NCBI RefSeq assembly: GCF_902153245.2 | Contig: NZ_CABFWF030000014.1 | Location: 186,001 to 250,000 of the forward strand | Direction of reading: 5' to 3' | DNA length: 64,000 bases | Source: Pseudorhizobium endolithicum | GTDB taxonomy: Bacteria; Pseudomonadota; Alphaproteobacteria; Rhizobiales; Rhizobiaceae | Shown here: positions 53,304-64,000 of the stretch, piece by piece | Layout: the number at the start of each line of letters is the position of its first letter | Position numbering within the stretch: the stretch's first letter is position 1 | The notes under the pieces: generated by a model | What the model was told of the DNA's origin: nothing | The model's database searches: none | The model's input: the letters and a program-made list of their open reading frames with translations, nothing else | Made by a program: the position numbers and the translations under genes

Positions 53304-54916
53304 TGGCGGAAATGCCGCATGCCCGTGAACACCATGGCGACGCCGTGCTCGTTGGCGGCGTCGATCACCTCCTGGTCGCGCATGGAGCCGCCGGGCTGGA
53401 TGACGGCGGTGGCGCCGGCGGCAATTGCCGACAGCAATCCGTCCGCAAACGGGAAGAAGGCTTCTGATGCCACGGCGGAGCCCTTCGTCATCGGTTCGGA
53501 CCAACCCATGGCCTTTGCGGCCTCTTCCGCCTTGATCGCGGCGATCCTGGCGGAATCAATGCGACTCATCTGGCCGGCGCCGATGCCTGCCGTCTGGCCA
53601 CCCTTGGCGTAGACGATCGCATTGGACTTGACGTGCTTGGCCACCTTGTAGGCGAACTTCATGTCTTCCAGCTCCCGGTCGGTCGGTGCCCGTGATGTGA
53701 CGACCCTGAGATCGATGTCCTCGATCATGCCGTTGTCGCGCGTCTGCACCAGCAGGCCGCCGGCAACCGTCTTCGCCGTGATGCCGCGCGAGCGCGGATC
53801 GGGCAGGCCGCCGGTCTCCAAAAGGCGCAGGTTCGGCTTGCGCGCGATGATTGCCTTTGCTTCCTCGGAGACCTGCGGTGCGATGATCACTTCCGTGAAC
53901 AGCTTGACGATCTCTTCGGCCGTCTCGCCGTCGAGAAGCTGGTTGAGCGCGATGATGCCGCCGAAGGCCGAGGTCGAGTCGCAGGCAAGTGCTCTGAGAT
54001 AGGCTTCCTTCAGCGACGGGCCGGTGGCGACGCCGCAGGGATTGGCATGCTTGATGATGGCGCAGGCCGGCCCCTGCTCCGGCGAAAACTCGCCGATCAA
54101 TTCGAAGGCCCCATCGGTATCGTTGATATTATTGTAAGAAAGCTGCTTGCCTTGCAGCAACTTGGCGGTCGCGACACCCGGACGGTTCTCCCCCGTCACG
54201 TAGAAGCCAGCGGTCTGGTGCGGGTTCTCGCCGTAGCGCATCTCTTCCTTCAGCACGCCGCCGATCGTCCGGTAGCGGGGAGCCTCGATGTCGAGCGTTT
54301 CGGCAAACCAGTTGGAGATCGCGGCCTCGTAGGCCGCCGTGCGGGCATAGGCCTTAGCCGCCAGCTTCTGGCGGAAGGCATAGGCCGTCCTGCCGTCATT
54401 CACGCTCAGCGCCTCGATGAGGGCGGAATAGTCGGAAGGGTCGACGACGATCGTCACATAGGCGTGATTTTTGGCCGAAGCACGGATCATCGCCGGCCCG
54501 CCGATGTCGATGTTCTCCACCGTGGTGGGGTAATCGCCGCCGGCAGCGCGCACTTCTTCGAAAGGATAAAGATTGATGACGGCCAGATCGATGCCCTCGA
54601 TCCCGTGCGACTTCATCGCTTCCACGTGCTCGGCATCGTCGCGAATAGCAAGAAGCCCGCCATGGACGTTCGGATGCAGCGTCTTCACCCGCCCGTCCAT
54701 GATCTCGGGAAATCCTGTCACCTCGGATACGTCGGTCACCGGCAGGCCGGCCGCCGCGATCGCCTTATGCGTACCACCGGTGGAAAGAAGCCGAACCCCT
54801 TGCCCGGCCAGCGCCTGCGCCAGTTCGACGATCCCTGTCTTGTCCGAAACCGACAGCAGGGCGGTGCGGATCTTCACCATGTCGGGAGCGGGGATCTTCT
54901 TGGAAACGACGGCCAT
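53300..54916 (-). CDS. purH: Bifunctional AICAR formyltransferase/IMP cyclohydrolase
   Basis: 538-residue enzyme of the last two steps of IMP synthesis. The N-terminal MGS-like cyclohydrolase domain has [18 protein letters not shown] and STGGTHKAI, then [20 protein letters not shown] and [17 protein letters not shown]. The formyltransferase domain has [11 protein letters not shown] and [11 protein letters not shown] with the catalytic Lys-His, and [20 protein letters not shown]. An AGGAG site precedes the ATG. It follows the heparinase-like gene by 75 bases. Confidence 0.97.
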   Translation of the reverse strand: MAVVSKKIPAPDMVKIRTALLSVSDKTGIVELAQALAGQGVRLLSTGGTHKAIAAAGLPVTDVSEVTGFPEIMDGRVKTLHPNVHGGLLAIRDDAEHVEAMKSHGIEGIDLAVINLYPFEEVRAAGGDYPTTVENIDIGGPAMIRASAKNHAYVTIVVDPSDYSALIEALSVNDGRTAYAFRQKLAAKAYARTAAYEAAISNWFAETLDIEAPRYRTIGGVLKEEMRYGENPHQTAGFYVTGENRPGVATAKLLQGKQLSYNNINDTDGAFELIGEFSPEQGPACAIIKHANPCGVATGPSLKEAYLRALACDSTSAFGGIIALNQLLDGETAEEIVKLFTEVIIAPQVSEEAKAIIARKPNLRLLETGGLPDPRSRGITAKTVAGGLLVQTRDNGMIEDIDLRVVTSRAPTDRELEDMKFAYKVAKHVKSNAIVYAKGGQTAGIGAGQMSRIDSARIAAIKAEEAAKAMGWSEPMTKGSAVASEAFFPFADGLLSAIAAGATAVIQPGGSMRDQEVIDAANEHGVAMVFTGMRHFRH

Positions 54917-54991
54917 CGGGCTCTCCTGGAACGTGCTGCGGGCGGTGCGGAATGCGGGCCGCGTAGCACAGGTTTTCCGGAGAGGAAACGC

Positions 54992-56680
54992 CTATTCCAG
55001 CCGCCTCAGCATCCACCGGATATCACAGACATCGGGAACCGAAAACGCGATGACGATCTGCTGGCTCGGACGAACGCCGGAGGCGTCCGCAAAAAACAGA
55101 TCCTCCTCGATCACGACGGGAAGCCCCGGCGCGCTGAACTGCCAAGCCTCGCCGTCCGGCGCGACGAGCAGGACCGTTTCTCCATCCTGCTCCGACAGCG
55201 TAATGGCGGGATGAACGTGAAACCGGGCTGTCGCCTGCACAGGATCGGCCGGGCCGCCTGCTTCCTCAGGGCGAAAAAGCCGGTCGCGCCCCTTGATCTT
55301 GTTCCCCTGGCTGCTCAGGCCGATTTCACGCTCATGAAGGTAGCCGAATATACGGCGATAACCGTCATGGATCCCCCGCAGCCAGTCGTTTCCGTAGGCA
55401 TCTTCCCATCGCTCGGCCTCTACCTCTTCGATTCCGGCGAGGATGGAAGTGCTGCAGACCCGCGACCGTACTACACGGCTGGACGAGGTATCGTTCAGGG
55501 TCACCGCCGAGTGTGCGGCGGTCGAGCGCGCCAACTGGCGGTACTCCCTCGGCGCAAATTTCGGCGCACCGCTGTTGACGATGAAGCGGTGCCGGCCTGC
55601 CGACATCTCGAACGCCAGGCAGCCGGCATGCGCCCTTTGCGAAAGTTCCGGAGAGAGCGATTTGCCCGTATCGATCAGCAGGACGGTACCGCCTGCCGCC
55701 AGCCGGTGGTAATTCATGTGCGGCAGCGACTTGAAGGGCTTGCCGGCCGTCTCGTCGTATCGAAGCACCGAGATCAGTTCGCTGGCCGACGTGGAGGTGG
55801 CGCCGTTGAAGAGCGCGAGATCGCCATCCTGGTGACGAAAGAAGCGCAGGGCCGGGTACATGCGGTCGATGGCCGGTATGAGCTTCGACGGGATATCGTG
55901 CCCGAGATTGATATAGGTCTGCCGCAGCGGCAGAAGGTCGAGAAGAAGGTCGAGAATCGCGCGGGGGTTTCGCGAGACATGCCCGCCGTCCGGCAGGATC
56001 TGTCGTTCCAGTTCCCGATCGAGCCGGCTTCCCTCTCTGCGGATATAGGCGTTGCGGGTCGGCATGGCGACGGATGCCATGGCGAGCGCGATCCGGATCC
56101 GCAGGCGCGCTTCCTCCCTCGGCAGGCCACGGACCAGGCGCCGGAGATAGCGAACCTGATAGGCGAGGCTTCTCATGAACCGGCGGTAGAAGCCGGCCTC
56201 CGCTCCCTGCAGGACGATGGTCGAATGGGAAAGCCATGCGATAACCCGTTCCGCGACCACATGCGGCCGCCAGGCTATTCCGCGGGGGCGCCGCCCATAG
56301 CCGGCGATCCAGGTGGCGGTGATCGTTCGGGCACGCGCACAGGCTTCGGCGGTGCGGTCGGCACGGATATGCCGGAGCCAGGCGAAGGAGTGAAGGCGCT
56401 CTGCGAACGCCGGCGTCGGCAGATCGACGTCGAAAGGCGACCGGCCTTCCGTATCGAGCAGCGTTCCCGCCAGCGGAAAACGTCCCTGGGCAATCTCGTC
56501 CGCCACGAAGGGATCGACGGAGTGCAGGTCTGTCGGAGCAACGATGAGCCGATCGGGAACGGCGTTGGAGAAAGGCGTCAACGCCAGCCGCAAACCGGCT
56601 GTGCGCCGGTAGGACCGGCGACCGATTTCCCGCAACCCGAAAGCCATCAACTTTCGGCGATCCGCGAGTGGGATGATCAA
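54992..56680 (-). CDS. Heparinase II/III family protein
   Basis: 562 residues: an N-terminal alpha/alpha toroid domain (TATWIAGYGRRPRGIAWRPH, IVLQGAEAGFYRRFMRSLAY, FLDLLPLRQ-like helices) and a C-terminal beta-sandwich heparinase II/III domain (LPHMNYHRLAAGGTVLLIDT, FIVNSGAPKFAPREYRQLAR, HDGYRRIFGYLHEREIGLSS). The family cleaves uronate-containing polysaccharides by elimination, but this rhizobial branch has no proven substrate. No signal peptide seen, so its location is unclear. It lies between rsmB and purH on the same strand. Confidence 0.87.
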   Translation of the reverse strand: MIIPLADRRKLMAFGLREIGRRSYRRTAGLRLALTPFSNAVPDRLIVAPTDLHSVDPFVADEIAQGRFPLAGTLLDTEGRSPFDVDLPTPAFAERLHSFAWLRHIRADRTAEACARARTITATWIAGYGRRPRGIAWRPHVVAERVIAWLSHSTIVLQGAEAGFYRRFMRSLAYQVRYLRRLVRGLPREEARLRIRIALAMASVAMPTRNAYIRREGSRLDRELERQILPDGGHVSRNPRAILDLLLDLLPLRQTYINLGHDIPSKLIPAIDRMYPALRFFRHQDGDLALFNGATSTSASELISVLRYDETAGKPFKSLPHMNYHRLAAGGTVLLIDTGKSLSPELSQRAHAGCLAFEMSAGRHRFIVNSGAPKFAPREYRQLARSTAAHSAVTLNDTSSSRVVRSRVCSTSILAGIEEVEAERWEDAYGNDWLRGIHDGYRRIFGYLHEREIGLSSQGNKIKGRDRLFRPEEAGGPADPVQATARFHVHPAITLSEQDGETVLLVAPDGEAWQFSAPGLPVVIEEDLFFADASGVRPSQQIVIAFSVPDVCDIRWMLRRLE

Positions 56681-56775
56681 CTTGAAACACTCCGCAGGAG
56701 CGAAAAGTCGCCCGCCGGGGACGGATCGCCCTTTAGTCCATTCGAATATAATCGGCTGTGATGGTAAAGAAATTC

Positions 56776-58176
56776 TTATCGGCGACGCAGGACACTGGCG
56801 AAGAAACCATCCATGCCGCCGGTTGAACTTCCCTCGCCCGGAAGCATAGCCGGTGTGGTGCGGAATTCTCCGCGTGAAGAGATCGCATTCTCCAGCCCCG
56901 GCCAGCCCGCCGGCTCCACCGGAACCCGCTCGAGGCCATGGTCCTCCGCCAGGAGGTCCGCGACCAGTTGCTCGCCCTCCAGCGGATCCAGCGAACAGTT
57001 CGAAAACACGATCAGGCCGCCGGGCCTCACCAGCGTTACCGCATGGCGGAGCATCTTTGCCTGCAGGGCCGCAAGCTTGGCGACGTCCTCCGGCCCCTTG
57101 GTCCAGAGCACATCCGGATGCCGTCTCGTCGTGCCGGTGGAGGAGCAGGGCGCATCCAGAAGCACCCCGTCGAGCGGCGCCTCCGGCCGAAAATCGAACA
57201 GGTCGCCCTGAACCAGCTGTGCCCTCAGTCCGAGACGGTCCAGATTCTCCTTCAGCCGTGCCATACGGTTCACCGACTGCTCAACCGCGATCACTTGGGC
57301 GCCCGCCACGATCAACTGGGCCGTCTTGCCGCCGGGAGCGGCACAGAGGTCGGCGATCCGCCGGCCCCTGATATCGCCGAGAAGCCGCGCAGGGATGCTG
57401 GCGGCGGCATCCTGCACCCACCATTCACCTTGATCATATCCCGCAAGCGACGCGACAGAGCCCTCGAAGGCCGGCAGGCGGATGCTGCCGGTCGGCAGCA
57501 TCCGCCCCCCGAATGCCTCCGCCCATCGCTGCGGCTCGGATTTGACCGTGATATCTATCGCCGGAGGCGTTAGCTGAGCCTCGGCGATCTCGCCGGCCGC
57601 CTGGGGACCATAGGCGGCCGCAAGTCGCTCCATGAACCAGTCCGGCACAGGTGAAACGGCGGCGATCCGCTCCAGTACCGTATCCTTCTCCCGCACCAGC
57701 CGCCGCAGCACGGCGTTCACGAGCTTGGCGAAGCGCCGGTTGCGGGGGTCGCGGTGGGCCTGTTCCACCGCAAGGTCTACGACTGCGTGGGAAGGGACGT
57801 CGAGATAGAGGATTTGTGCCGCGGCCACGCAGAACACGTGGTGAAGAGGCCGTGCGCCCTGCGGCAGCGGGCTCTCGAGGAGCGAAGCGAGCGCCGCTTC
57901 GATCCGCGGCAGATGGCGAAGCGCACTGAGCAGGATGGCGCGGGTCAGAGCCCGGTCCTGATCGTTGAGATGCTTGTAGGCCGGGTTGCCATGGACCGGA
58001 TCGAGAATCCCGTCCAGCGAGATCTTCTTGTCCACCACCGCCGCGAGAAGCTTGGCAGCCGTAGCACGAACCTCGAGCCCTGCCTTGTCATCATTGGAGG
58101 GTCGGGCAGCAGAACTCCGCCTGCTCGGAGATGAACGATGCTTGAATGCCTTCTTGTTGTTCTTTGTTTGGTTCAA
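56776..58176 (-). CDS. rsmB: 16S rRNA m5C967 methyltransferase RsmB
   Basis: 466 residues: a basic leader (residues 1-30), an N-terminal NusB-like domain ([20 protein letters not shown]), and a Rossmann methyltransferase with [14 protein letters not shown] for [23 protein letters not shown] and [15 protein letters not shown] holding the two catalytic Cys of the family. The start is TTG (58176), overlapping the htpX stop as TTGA, with AAGGGA upstream, so it is coupled to htpX. No internal ATG gives a complete NusB domain. Confidence 0.9.
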   Translation of the reverse strand: MNQTKNNKKAFKHRSSPSRRSSAARPSNDDKAGLEVRATAAKLLAAVVDKKISLDGILDPVHGNPAYKHLNDQDRALTRAILLSALRHLPRIEAALASLLESPLPQGARPLHHVFCVAAAQILYLDVPSHAVVDLAVEQAHRDPRNRRFAKLVNAVLRRLVREKDTVLERIAAVSPVPDWFMERLAAAYGPQAAGEIAEAQLTPPAIDITVKSEPQRWAEAFGGRMLPTGSIRLPAFEGSVASLAGYDQGEWWVQDAAASIPARLLGDIRGRRIADLCAAPGGKTAQLIVAGAQVIAVEQSVNRMARLKENLDRLGLRAQLVQGDLFDFRPEAPLDGVLLDAPCSSTGTTRRHPDVLWTKGPEDVAKLAALQAKMLRHAVTLVRPGGLIVFSNCSLDPLEGEQLVADLLAEDHGLERVPVEPAGWPGLENAISSRGEFRTTPAMLPGEGSSTGGMDGFFASVLRRR

Positions 58177-59132
58177 GACCAGGGTCCCTTGCGCGGTTCT
58201 GATGAACCGCGGCCCCAGCCGGTAGTGGGTACGGAGCGCGCGGTGCGCGTGGGTCTAGCAGTAGCGAACCCTGCCGTCGACCCGCCGCCGAACTCGCTGG
58301 CCATCTTCCGAAGCTCTGCGATGCGGTTCTCTGTGTTCGGATGGGTCGAGAACAGATTGTCCAACCTTTCGCCCGACAAGGGGTTGATGATGAACATGTG
58401 CGCCGTTGCCGGGTTCCGCTCGGCGTCGTCGTTGTGGATCACTTGAGCCGCGCCGGCAATCTTGCCGAGCGCGGAAGCCAGCCACAGCGGATTGCCGCAG
58501 ATTTCCGCGCCGCGCCGGTCCGCTGAATATTCACGGGTCCGGCTGATGGCCATCTGAACCAGCATGGCCGCGAGCGGCGCGACGATCATCGCCACCAGGA
58601 CGCCGATGAAACCGAGCGGATTGTTGTTGTCGCGGTTGCCGCCGAAGAAGAAGGCAAAGTTGCCGAGCATCGAGATCGCACCTGCAAGTGTCGCGGTGAT
58701 CGTCATGGTCAGCGTGTCGCGGTTCTGGACATGAGCCAGTTCGTGCGCCATCACGCCCGCCACCTCTTCGGGCGTCAGCCGCTCCAGAAGCCCGGTCGAT
58801 GCGGCTACCGCCGCGTTCTCGGGATTGCGGCCCGTCGCGAACGCGTTCGGCTGCAGACTGTCGTAGACATAGACCTTCGGCATCGGCAGCCCGGCATTGG
58901 CGGAAAGTTGGCGCATCATCTGGTAAAGCTCGGGCGCGTTGCGCTCATCCACCGGCTGCGCCCGATAGGCCGACAGCACCATCTTGTCCGAATTCCAGTA
59001 GGAGAAGAGGTTCATGCCCGCGGCGATGAGAAAGGCGATCATCATGCCGCCACGACCGCCGATCAGGAACCCGACGCCCATGAACAGGGCCGTCATGAAG
59101 GCAAGAAGCATAGCAGTGCGCATCATGTTCAT
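58173..59132 (-). CDS. htpX: Membrane zinc metalloprotease HtpX
   Basis: 319-residue M48 protease for membrane protein quality control. Two N-terminal helices ([20 protein letters not shown], then [18 protein letters not shown]), the zinc motif [13 protein letters not shown] with the downstream Glu in [12 protein letters not shown], and two more helices between. ATG 59132 has GGAG seven bases ahead; GTG 59135 is an alternative. The last 40 residues are low-complexity. Confidence 0.95.
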   Translation of the reverse strand: MNMMRTAMLLAFMTALFMGVGFLIGGRGGMMIAFLIAAGMNLFSYWNSDKMVLSAYRAQPVDERNAPELYQMMRQLSANAGLPMPKVYVYDSLQPNAFATGRNPENAAVAASTGLLERLTPEEVAGVMAHELAHVQNRDTLTMTITATLAGAISMLGNFAFFFGGNRDNNNPLGFIGVLVAMIVAPLAAMLVQMAISRTREYSADRRGAEICGNPLWLASALGKIAGAAQVIHNDDAERNPATAHMFIINPLSGERLDNLFSTHPNTENRIAELRKMASEFGGGSTAGFATARPTRTARSVPTTGWGRGSSEPRKGPWS

Positions 59133-59228
59133 CACAGTTCTCCGGAACGACTTTCAAGCGGACGTCGAGCGTACTAGATGTGGTCCATAGCCCTTTTCTT
59201 TTCAATGATCCGCGCGGCGGAGTGAACG

Positions 59229-59447
59229 ATGCAGACACCGGATAACGACAACACGACCCCTCCGTCGGCCGAGATGACCCCAGGGAAACCGCTTTCTGCC
59301 GCTGCCAAGCGGGCGCTGGAAGAGGCCGAGCAGCGCCGCCAGGCAGAAAAGCAGCAGGAGATGCCGGCCGAGATCGGCGGCCGCGGCGGCGCCGACCCCG
59401 CACGCTTCGGCGACTGGGAGATCAACGGCCGCGCCATCGACTTCTAG
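59229..59447 (+). CDS. Succinate dehydrogenase assembly factor 4 (DUF1674)
   Basis: 72-residue protein with a disordered, charged N-terminus and the DUF1674/SDHAF4 C-terminal motif DPARFGDWEINGRAIDF. In mitochondria and alphaproteobacteria this family helps flavinated SdhA mature. GGAG lies upstream of the ATG. It is divergent from htpX, 96 bases away, and stands alone. Confidence 0.88.
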   Translation: MQTPDNDNTTPPSAEMTPGKPLSAAAKRALEEAEQRRQAEKQQEMPAEIGGRGGADPARFGDWEINGRAIDF

Positions 59448-59462
59448 AGGCAGATAATCCTA

Positions 59463-59497
59463 TTGACATTTTTCTTTTGAAGGAATTTATTCCTTTC
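59463..59497 (+). promoter_or_regulatory. -35-like TTGACA and SD-masking hairpin ahead of the nuclease gene
   Basis: TTGACA (59463-59468) is followed by AAGGAA-TTTA-TTCCTT (59480-59495), a perfect 6-bp inverted repeat ending three bases before the ATG at 59498. AAGGA is the only ribosome-binding-like sequence here, so folding of the RNA would hide it. Confidence 0.4.
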
Positions 59498-59944
59498 ATG
59501 AGAAACCTGTTTCTTGCCGCCATCCTGGTGCTTCCTTTCCAAGCTGCTTTGGCAGCGGCTCGCGATGAGATCCCCGGGCCGGTGGAGGCAAAGGTCCTGC
59601 GCGTCATCGATGGCGACACGTTACTCGTAGAAGCACGGCCCTGGCCGCAGCAGAAGGTCGAGGTCTATGTCCGGATCAGGGGCATCGATACGCCGGAGCT
59701 ACGGTCGTCCTGCTTGAGCGAGCGCCAAACAGGTGCGGCGGCCAAGGCGTCCCTGGAAAGGATGACGGCGGCGGCGCCGACGGTCCATCTCAGCCATATC
59801 TCTGGCGACAAATATTTTGGCCGTGTGGTGGCGGACGTCACACTTCCCGACGGCGCGCGGCCTGCCGACCACCTACTGCTGGCAGGACTTGCTGTGGGCT
59901 ATGACGGCGGGCGCAAGTCAAAAATCAGTTGCACATCACCTTGA
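59498..59944 (+). CDS. Secreted thermonuclease (SNase-like) family protein
   Basis: 148 residues from ATG 59498; signal peptide MRNLFLAAILVLPFQAALAA. SNase-fold marks are AKVLRVIDGDTLLVEARPWP, VYVRIRGIDTPELR with the catalytic Arg/Glu region, and DKYFGRVVADV. It is close to the usual length for the small rhizobial members. An in-frame TTG at 59477 is less likely because it would shift the signal peptide. Exported nuclease activity is inferred. Convergent with acsA. Confidence 0.8.
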   Translation: MRNLFLAAILVLPFQAALAAARDEIPGPVEAKVLRVIDGDTLLVEARPWPQQKVEVYVRIRGIDTPELRSSCLSERQTGAAAKASLERMTAAAPTVHLSHISGDKYFGRVVADVTLPDGARPADHLLLAGLAVGYDGGRKSKISCTSP

Positions 59945-59976
59945 AGAAAGAGCCGCCCCCCTTGGGAAGGCGGCCC
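59945..59976 (-). terminator. Terminator-like stem-loop after acsA
   Basis: On the minus strand GCCGCC (59974-59969) and GGCGGC (59957-59952) close a stem followed by TCTTTCTTC, a moderately U-rich tail. It serves the acsA end and also lies just past the nuclease stop. Confidence 0.55.
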
Positions 59977-59983
59977 TCTGACT

Positions 59984-61936
<1,953 letters not shown>

Positions 61937-62049
61937 GGTCTCCTCCCCATTTTACATCCCAAGCCGGAGCACGATCTCCGGAGCATGCAGCATTCATAAC
62001 AGGTGAAACAAGCACATCAATTAGACGAAGGGGTCATGTATCTGGATAT

Positions 62050-62078
62050 TTGCAATTTGACCTCGTTGCGTTTATAGA
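62050..62078 (+). promoter_or_regulatory. Candidate promoter of trcR
   Basis: TTGCAA (62050-62055), 17-base spacer, TATAGA (62073-62078). The predicted start near 62085 gives a leader of about 70 bases before the ATG at 62154. Confidence 0.5.
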
Positions 62079-62153
62079 CCGTTGGAATTCCCGGAAATTG
62101 TGGTGATACCCACGGCCCGCGACACCGGCGCGGCGGACAGAGGAACTATACCC

Positions 62154-62861
62154 ATGGCCCAACAATTGCTCATGCCGAAGGCAACTGCCGTCTGGCTGGT
62201 CGACAACACTGCGCTTTCGTTCGACCAGATCGCGCAGTTCTGCAAGCTTCATCCCCTCGAGGTGAAGGCCATCGCCGACGGCGAGGCGGCCCAGGGCATC
62301 AAGGGCCTCGATCCCATCGCAACAGGCCAGTTGTCACGCGACGAGATCCAGCGAGGCGAGGCGGATGTGAACTACAAGCTCAAGCTGCTGGAGCCTAAGG
62401 TCCGCGTGCCGGAATCGAAGCGCCGCGGCCCGCGCTACACCCCTGTCTCAAAGCGCCAGGACCGCCCGAACGCCATCCTCTGGCTGGTCCGGAACCATCC
62501 CGAGCTCAAGGACGCCCAGATTTCCCGTCTCGTCGGCACCACCAAGTCGACAATCGAGCAGATCCGCGAGCGCACCCACTGGAATTCCGCCAACCTGGCC
62601 CCGATGGACCCGGTCACGCTCGGCCTCTGCAGCCAGATCGATCTCGACCTGGAGGTGGAAAGGGCCTCGAAGGGCCGCCCCCTACCGAGCACGGCCGAAG
62701 TCGGCGCCACCCTTCAGTCGGCATCGGAGACGGAAAACCTCGACTTCGACTATCGCAGCGATCGTGAGGAAGAAAAGGAGATCGATGCGGACGCCGTCTT
62801 CGCCAAGCTCAATTCGCTCAAGTCGACTCCGCGCGACGAAGACGAGGACGATCGGTATTAA
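62154..62861 (+). CDS. trcR: DUF1013 protein, TrcR-type cell-cycle transcriptional regulator
   Basis: 235-residue alphaproteobacterial protein beginning MAQQLLMPKATAVWLVDNTA, the invariant start of this family, and containing LSFDQIAQFCKLHPLEVKAI (HTH-like), GLDPIATGQLSRDEI, RPNAILWLVRNHPELKDAQI and RLVGTTKSTIEQIRERTHWN (a second HTH-like segment). The acidic C-terminus (REEEKEIDADAV, DEDEDD) is probably disordered. The family has been linked to cell-cycle transcription in rhizobia and Brucella/Caulobacter relatives. A longer frame to 62082 is not supported. An intrinsic terminator follows. Confidence 0.88.
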   Translation: MAQQLLMPKATAVWLVDNTALSFDQIAQFCKLHPLEVKAIADGEAAQGIKGLDPIATGQLSRDEIQRGEADVNYKLKLLEPKVRVPESKRRGPRYTPVSKRQDRPNAILWLVRNHPELKDAQISRLVGTTKSTIEQIRERTHWNSANLAPMDPVTLGLCSQIDLDLEVERASKGRPLPSTAEVGATLQSASETENLDFDYRSDREEEKEIDADAVFAKLNSLKSTPRDEDEDDRY

Positions 62862-62890
62862 GCCGTCCTGCTGATAGCTTTACGAATTTG

Positions 62891-62920
62891 AAGGCCCGCC
62901 GATCGCTCGGCGGGCCTTTT
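62891..62920 (+). terminator. Intrinsic terminator, probably bidirectional
   Basis: AAGGCCCGCCGA-TCGC-TCGGCGGGCCTTTT: a 12-bp GC-rich stem with T-runs on both strands. It lies between trcR and the convergent minE. Confidence 0.93.
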
Positions 62921-62939
62921 AGTTTGGGAGATTGCGCTT

Positions 62940-63200
62940 TCAGGCCGCTTTGAGGGATGCGTCCAACGGAATTTCGACGTCGATCTCGAGGATGGAGACG
63001 GTTTCCTCGCGATCCACCTTGATCTTCACCTTGTCGGCATCGAGCTGCACGTGTTTGGCGATGACGGCGAGGATTTCCTCCCGGAGGACGGCGACGAGAT
63101 CGGAGCTGCTCGAGGCCCGCTCATGGGCCAGCAGCACCTGCAGGCGCTCGCGCGCCATCGGCGCCGACCGCTGCTTGCGGAACAGGTCGAAGATGCTCAT
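62940..63200 (-). CDS. minE: Cell division topological specificity factor MinE
   Basis: 86-residue Min[21 protein letters not shown] (membrane/MinD-binding N-terminus), [29 protein letters not shown], and a C-terminal dimerisation part with [18 protein letters not shown]. It restricts MinCD to the poles. ATG overlaps the minD stop (ATGA). Confidence 0.96.
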   Translation of the reverse strand: MSIFDLFRKQRSAPMARERLQVLLAHERASSSSDLVAVLREEILAVIAKHVQLDADKVKIKVDREETVSILEIDVEIPLDASLKAA

Positions 63201-64000
63201 GCTGCTTTCCTTCCGAAGATCTTGCCGAAAAGGCCGCGCTGTTCACCCGGAATCGTGATCGGAAGCACCTCGCCGGAAAGCCGGCGGGCGGCATCGAAAT
63301 AGGCTTGGGCCGGGGCACTGCTCGTATCCGCCAGGGTAACCGGTGCACCGATATTGGACGCCCGCAGGACGTCCATGCTTTCCGGCACGATGCCGATCAG
63401 CGGGATGGAAAGGATTTCCAGGACGTCGCCGACCTTCAGCATGTCGCCGCGCTCCGCCCGTGCAGGGTCGTAACGCGTCAGGAGCAGGTGCTTTTCAATG
63501 CGTTCGCCACGCTCCGCCTTCAGGGTCTTGGCATCGAGAAGGCCGATGATGCGGTCGGAATCGCGTACGGACGAAACCTCCGGATTGGTCACGACCACCG
63601 CGACGTCGGCGTGGCGCATCGCAAGGGTCGCCCCACGCTCGATCCCGGCCGGGCTGTCGCAGATCACCCAGTCGAAATAGCGCTTAAGCTCGGTGATCAC
63701 GGTCTCGACGCCTTCCGGCGTCAATGCATCCTTGTCGCGGGTCTGCGAAGCAGCAAGCAGGAACAGGGTTTCCAGCCGCTTGTCGCGGATAAGGGCCTGC
63801 GGCAGCTTTGCGTCCCCCTGGATCACGTTGACGATGTCGTAGACCACGCGGCGTTCTGCGCCCATGACCAGGTCCAGGTTACGAAGGCCGACGTCGAAGT
63901 CGACGACCACCACCTTCTCCCCCTTTTGGGCCAGTGCCGCCCCGAGCGCCGCAGACGAGGTCGTCTTGCCGACCCCGCCCTTGCCCGACGTCACTACGAT
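63197..64000 (-). CDS. minD: Septum site-determining ATPase MinD, 5' end outside the window
   Basis: The visible 267 residues read [20 protein letters not shown] onwards, so only a few N-terminal residues are missing beyond base 64000. The deviant Walker A motif (GKGGVGKTT), [18 protein letters not shown] and [20 protein letters not shown] are diagnostic; the C-terminal amphipathic helix ([12 protein letters not shown]) binds membrane. It forms a minD-minE unit; minC is expected just outside the window. Confidence 0.96.
   Translation of the reverse strand: MVVTSGKGGVGKTTSSAALGAALAQKGEKVVVVDFDVGLRNLDLVMGAERRVVYDIVNVIQGDAKLPQALIRDKRLETLFLLAASQTRDKDALTPEGVETVITELKRYFDWVICDSPAGIERGATLAMRHADVAVVVTNPEVSSVRDSDRIIGLLDAKTLKAERGERIEKHLLLTRYDPARAERGDMLKVGDVLEILSIPLIGIVPESMDVLRASNIGAPVTLADTSSAPAQAYFDAARRLSGEVLPITIPGEQRGLFGKIFGRKAA

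Noticed and set aside
54047..56761. 904-codon plus-strand ORF opposite purH and the heparinase gene
   Set aside because: Antisense shadow; both genes on the other strand have full family motifs.

Overview
The window is chromosomal DNA of an alphaproteobacterium, most likely a member of the Rhizobiaceae. The evidence is the high GC content, the leuD-ridA-leuB-asd block, the htpX-rsmB-heparinase-purH block, the TrcR-type DUF1013 regulator, the SDHAF4 (DUF1674) protein, the very large NAD-glutamate dehydrogenase, the HWE histidine kinase and promoters that fit the EcfG/RpoE2 general-stress sigma factor. Genes are dense and mostly in operons with 4-base ATGA overlaps. I see no rRNA, tRNA, CRISPR array, insertion sequence or prophage.

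Layout. 1-8 kb: an HWE sensor kinase (cut by the window edge), a DUF1194 secreted protein, then a group of small and stress-type genes (Pmp3 peptide, GFA protein, HD protein, SDR, two small hydrophilic proteins, GH13 glucosidase), several preceded by GGAAC-N17/18-GTT boxes. 8.0-10.4 kb: TPP riboswitch followed by thiM-thiE-thiD. 10.5-19.1 kb (minus strand): a Liv-type ABC transporter followed by an FdhF/YdeP-type molybdopterin oxidoreductase and an acyl-CoA:carboxylate CoA-transferase. 19.6-25.1 kb: an IclR regulator divergent from a TPP-dependent 2-oxoacid enzyme plus a TRAP transporter. 25.1-32.3 kb: a quinate/shikimate catabolic island (TetR regulator, shikimate dehydrogenase, dehydroshikimate dehydratase fused to a VOC/HPPD-like half, second TRAP transporter, type II dehydroquinase), in which two promoter regions share a near-palindromic operator. 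32.3-40.3 kb: two overlapping signalling giants, one a hybrid kinase and the other a 2115-residue kinase with 13 predicted HAMP modules. 40.7-44.3 kb: leucine biosynthesis (leuD, ridA, leuB) and asd, with a threonine/lysine-rich short ORF and hairpins ahead of asd. 44.5-64 kb: mostly housekeeping genes (lytic transglycosylase, carbonic anhydrase, pdxY, NAD-GDH, MFS, purH, heparinase-like protein, rsmB, htpX, SDHAF4, nuclease, acsA, trcR, minE, minD cut by the edge).

How the parts work together. The 20-32 kb region looks like two imported-substrate catabolic units, each pairing a TRAP importer with its enzymes and a local regulator. The quinate/shikimate unit would take up shikimate or quinate and convert it through 3-dehydroquinate and 3-dehydroshikimate to protocatechuate; the ring-cleavage genes are not here. 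The 2.6-8 kb genes are probably switched on by the general stress sigma factor. The most notable regulatory candidates are the Thr/Lys-rich leader ORF upstream of asd, the shared TetR-type operator ACGAACNNGTTCGT, the IclR-type TGAAAT/ATTTCA array, and the EcfG boxes. Gene starts were moved inward from the longest frame wherever a better ribosome binding site or the family N-terminus supported it.
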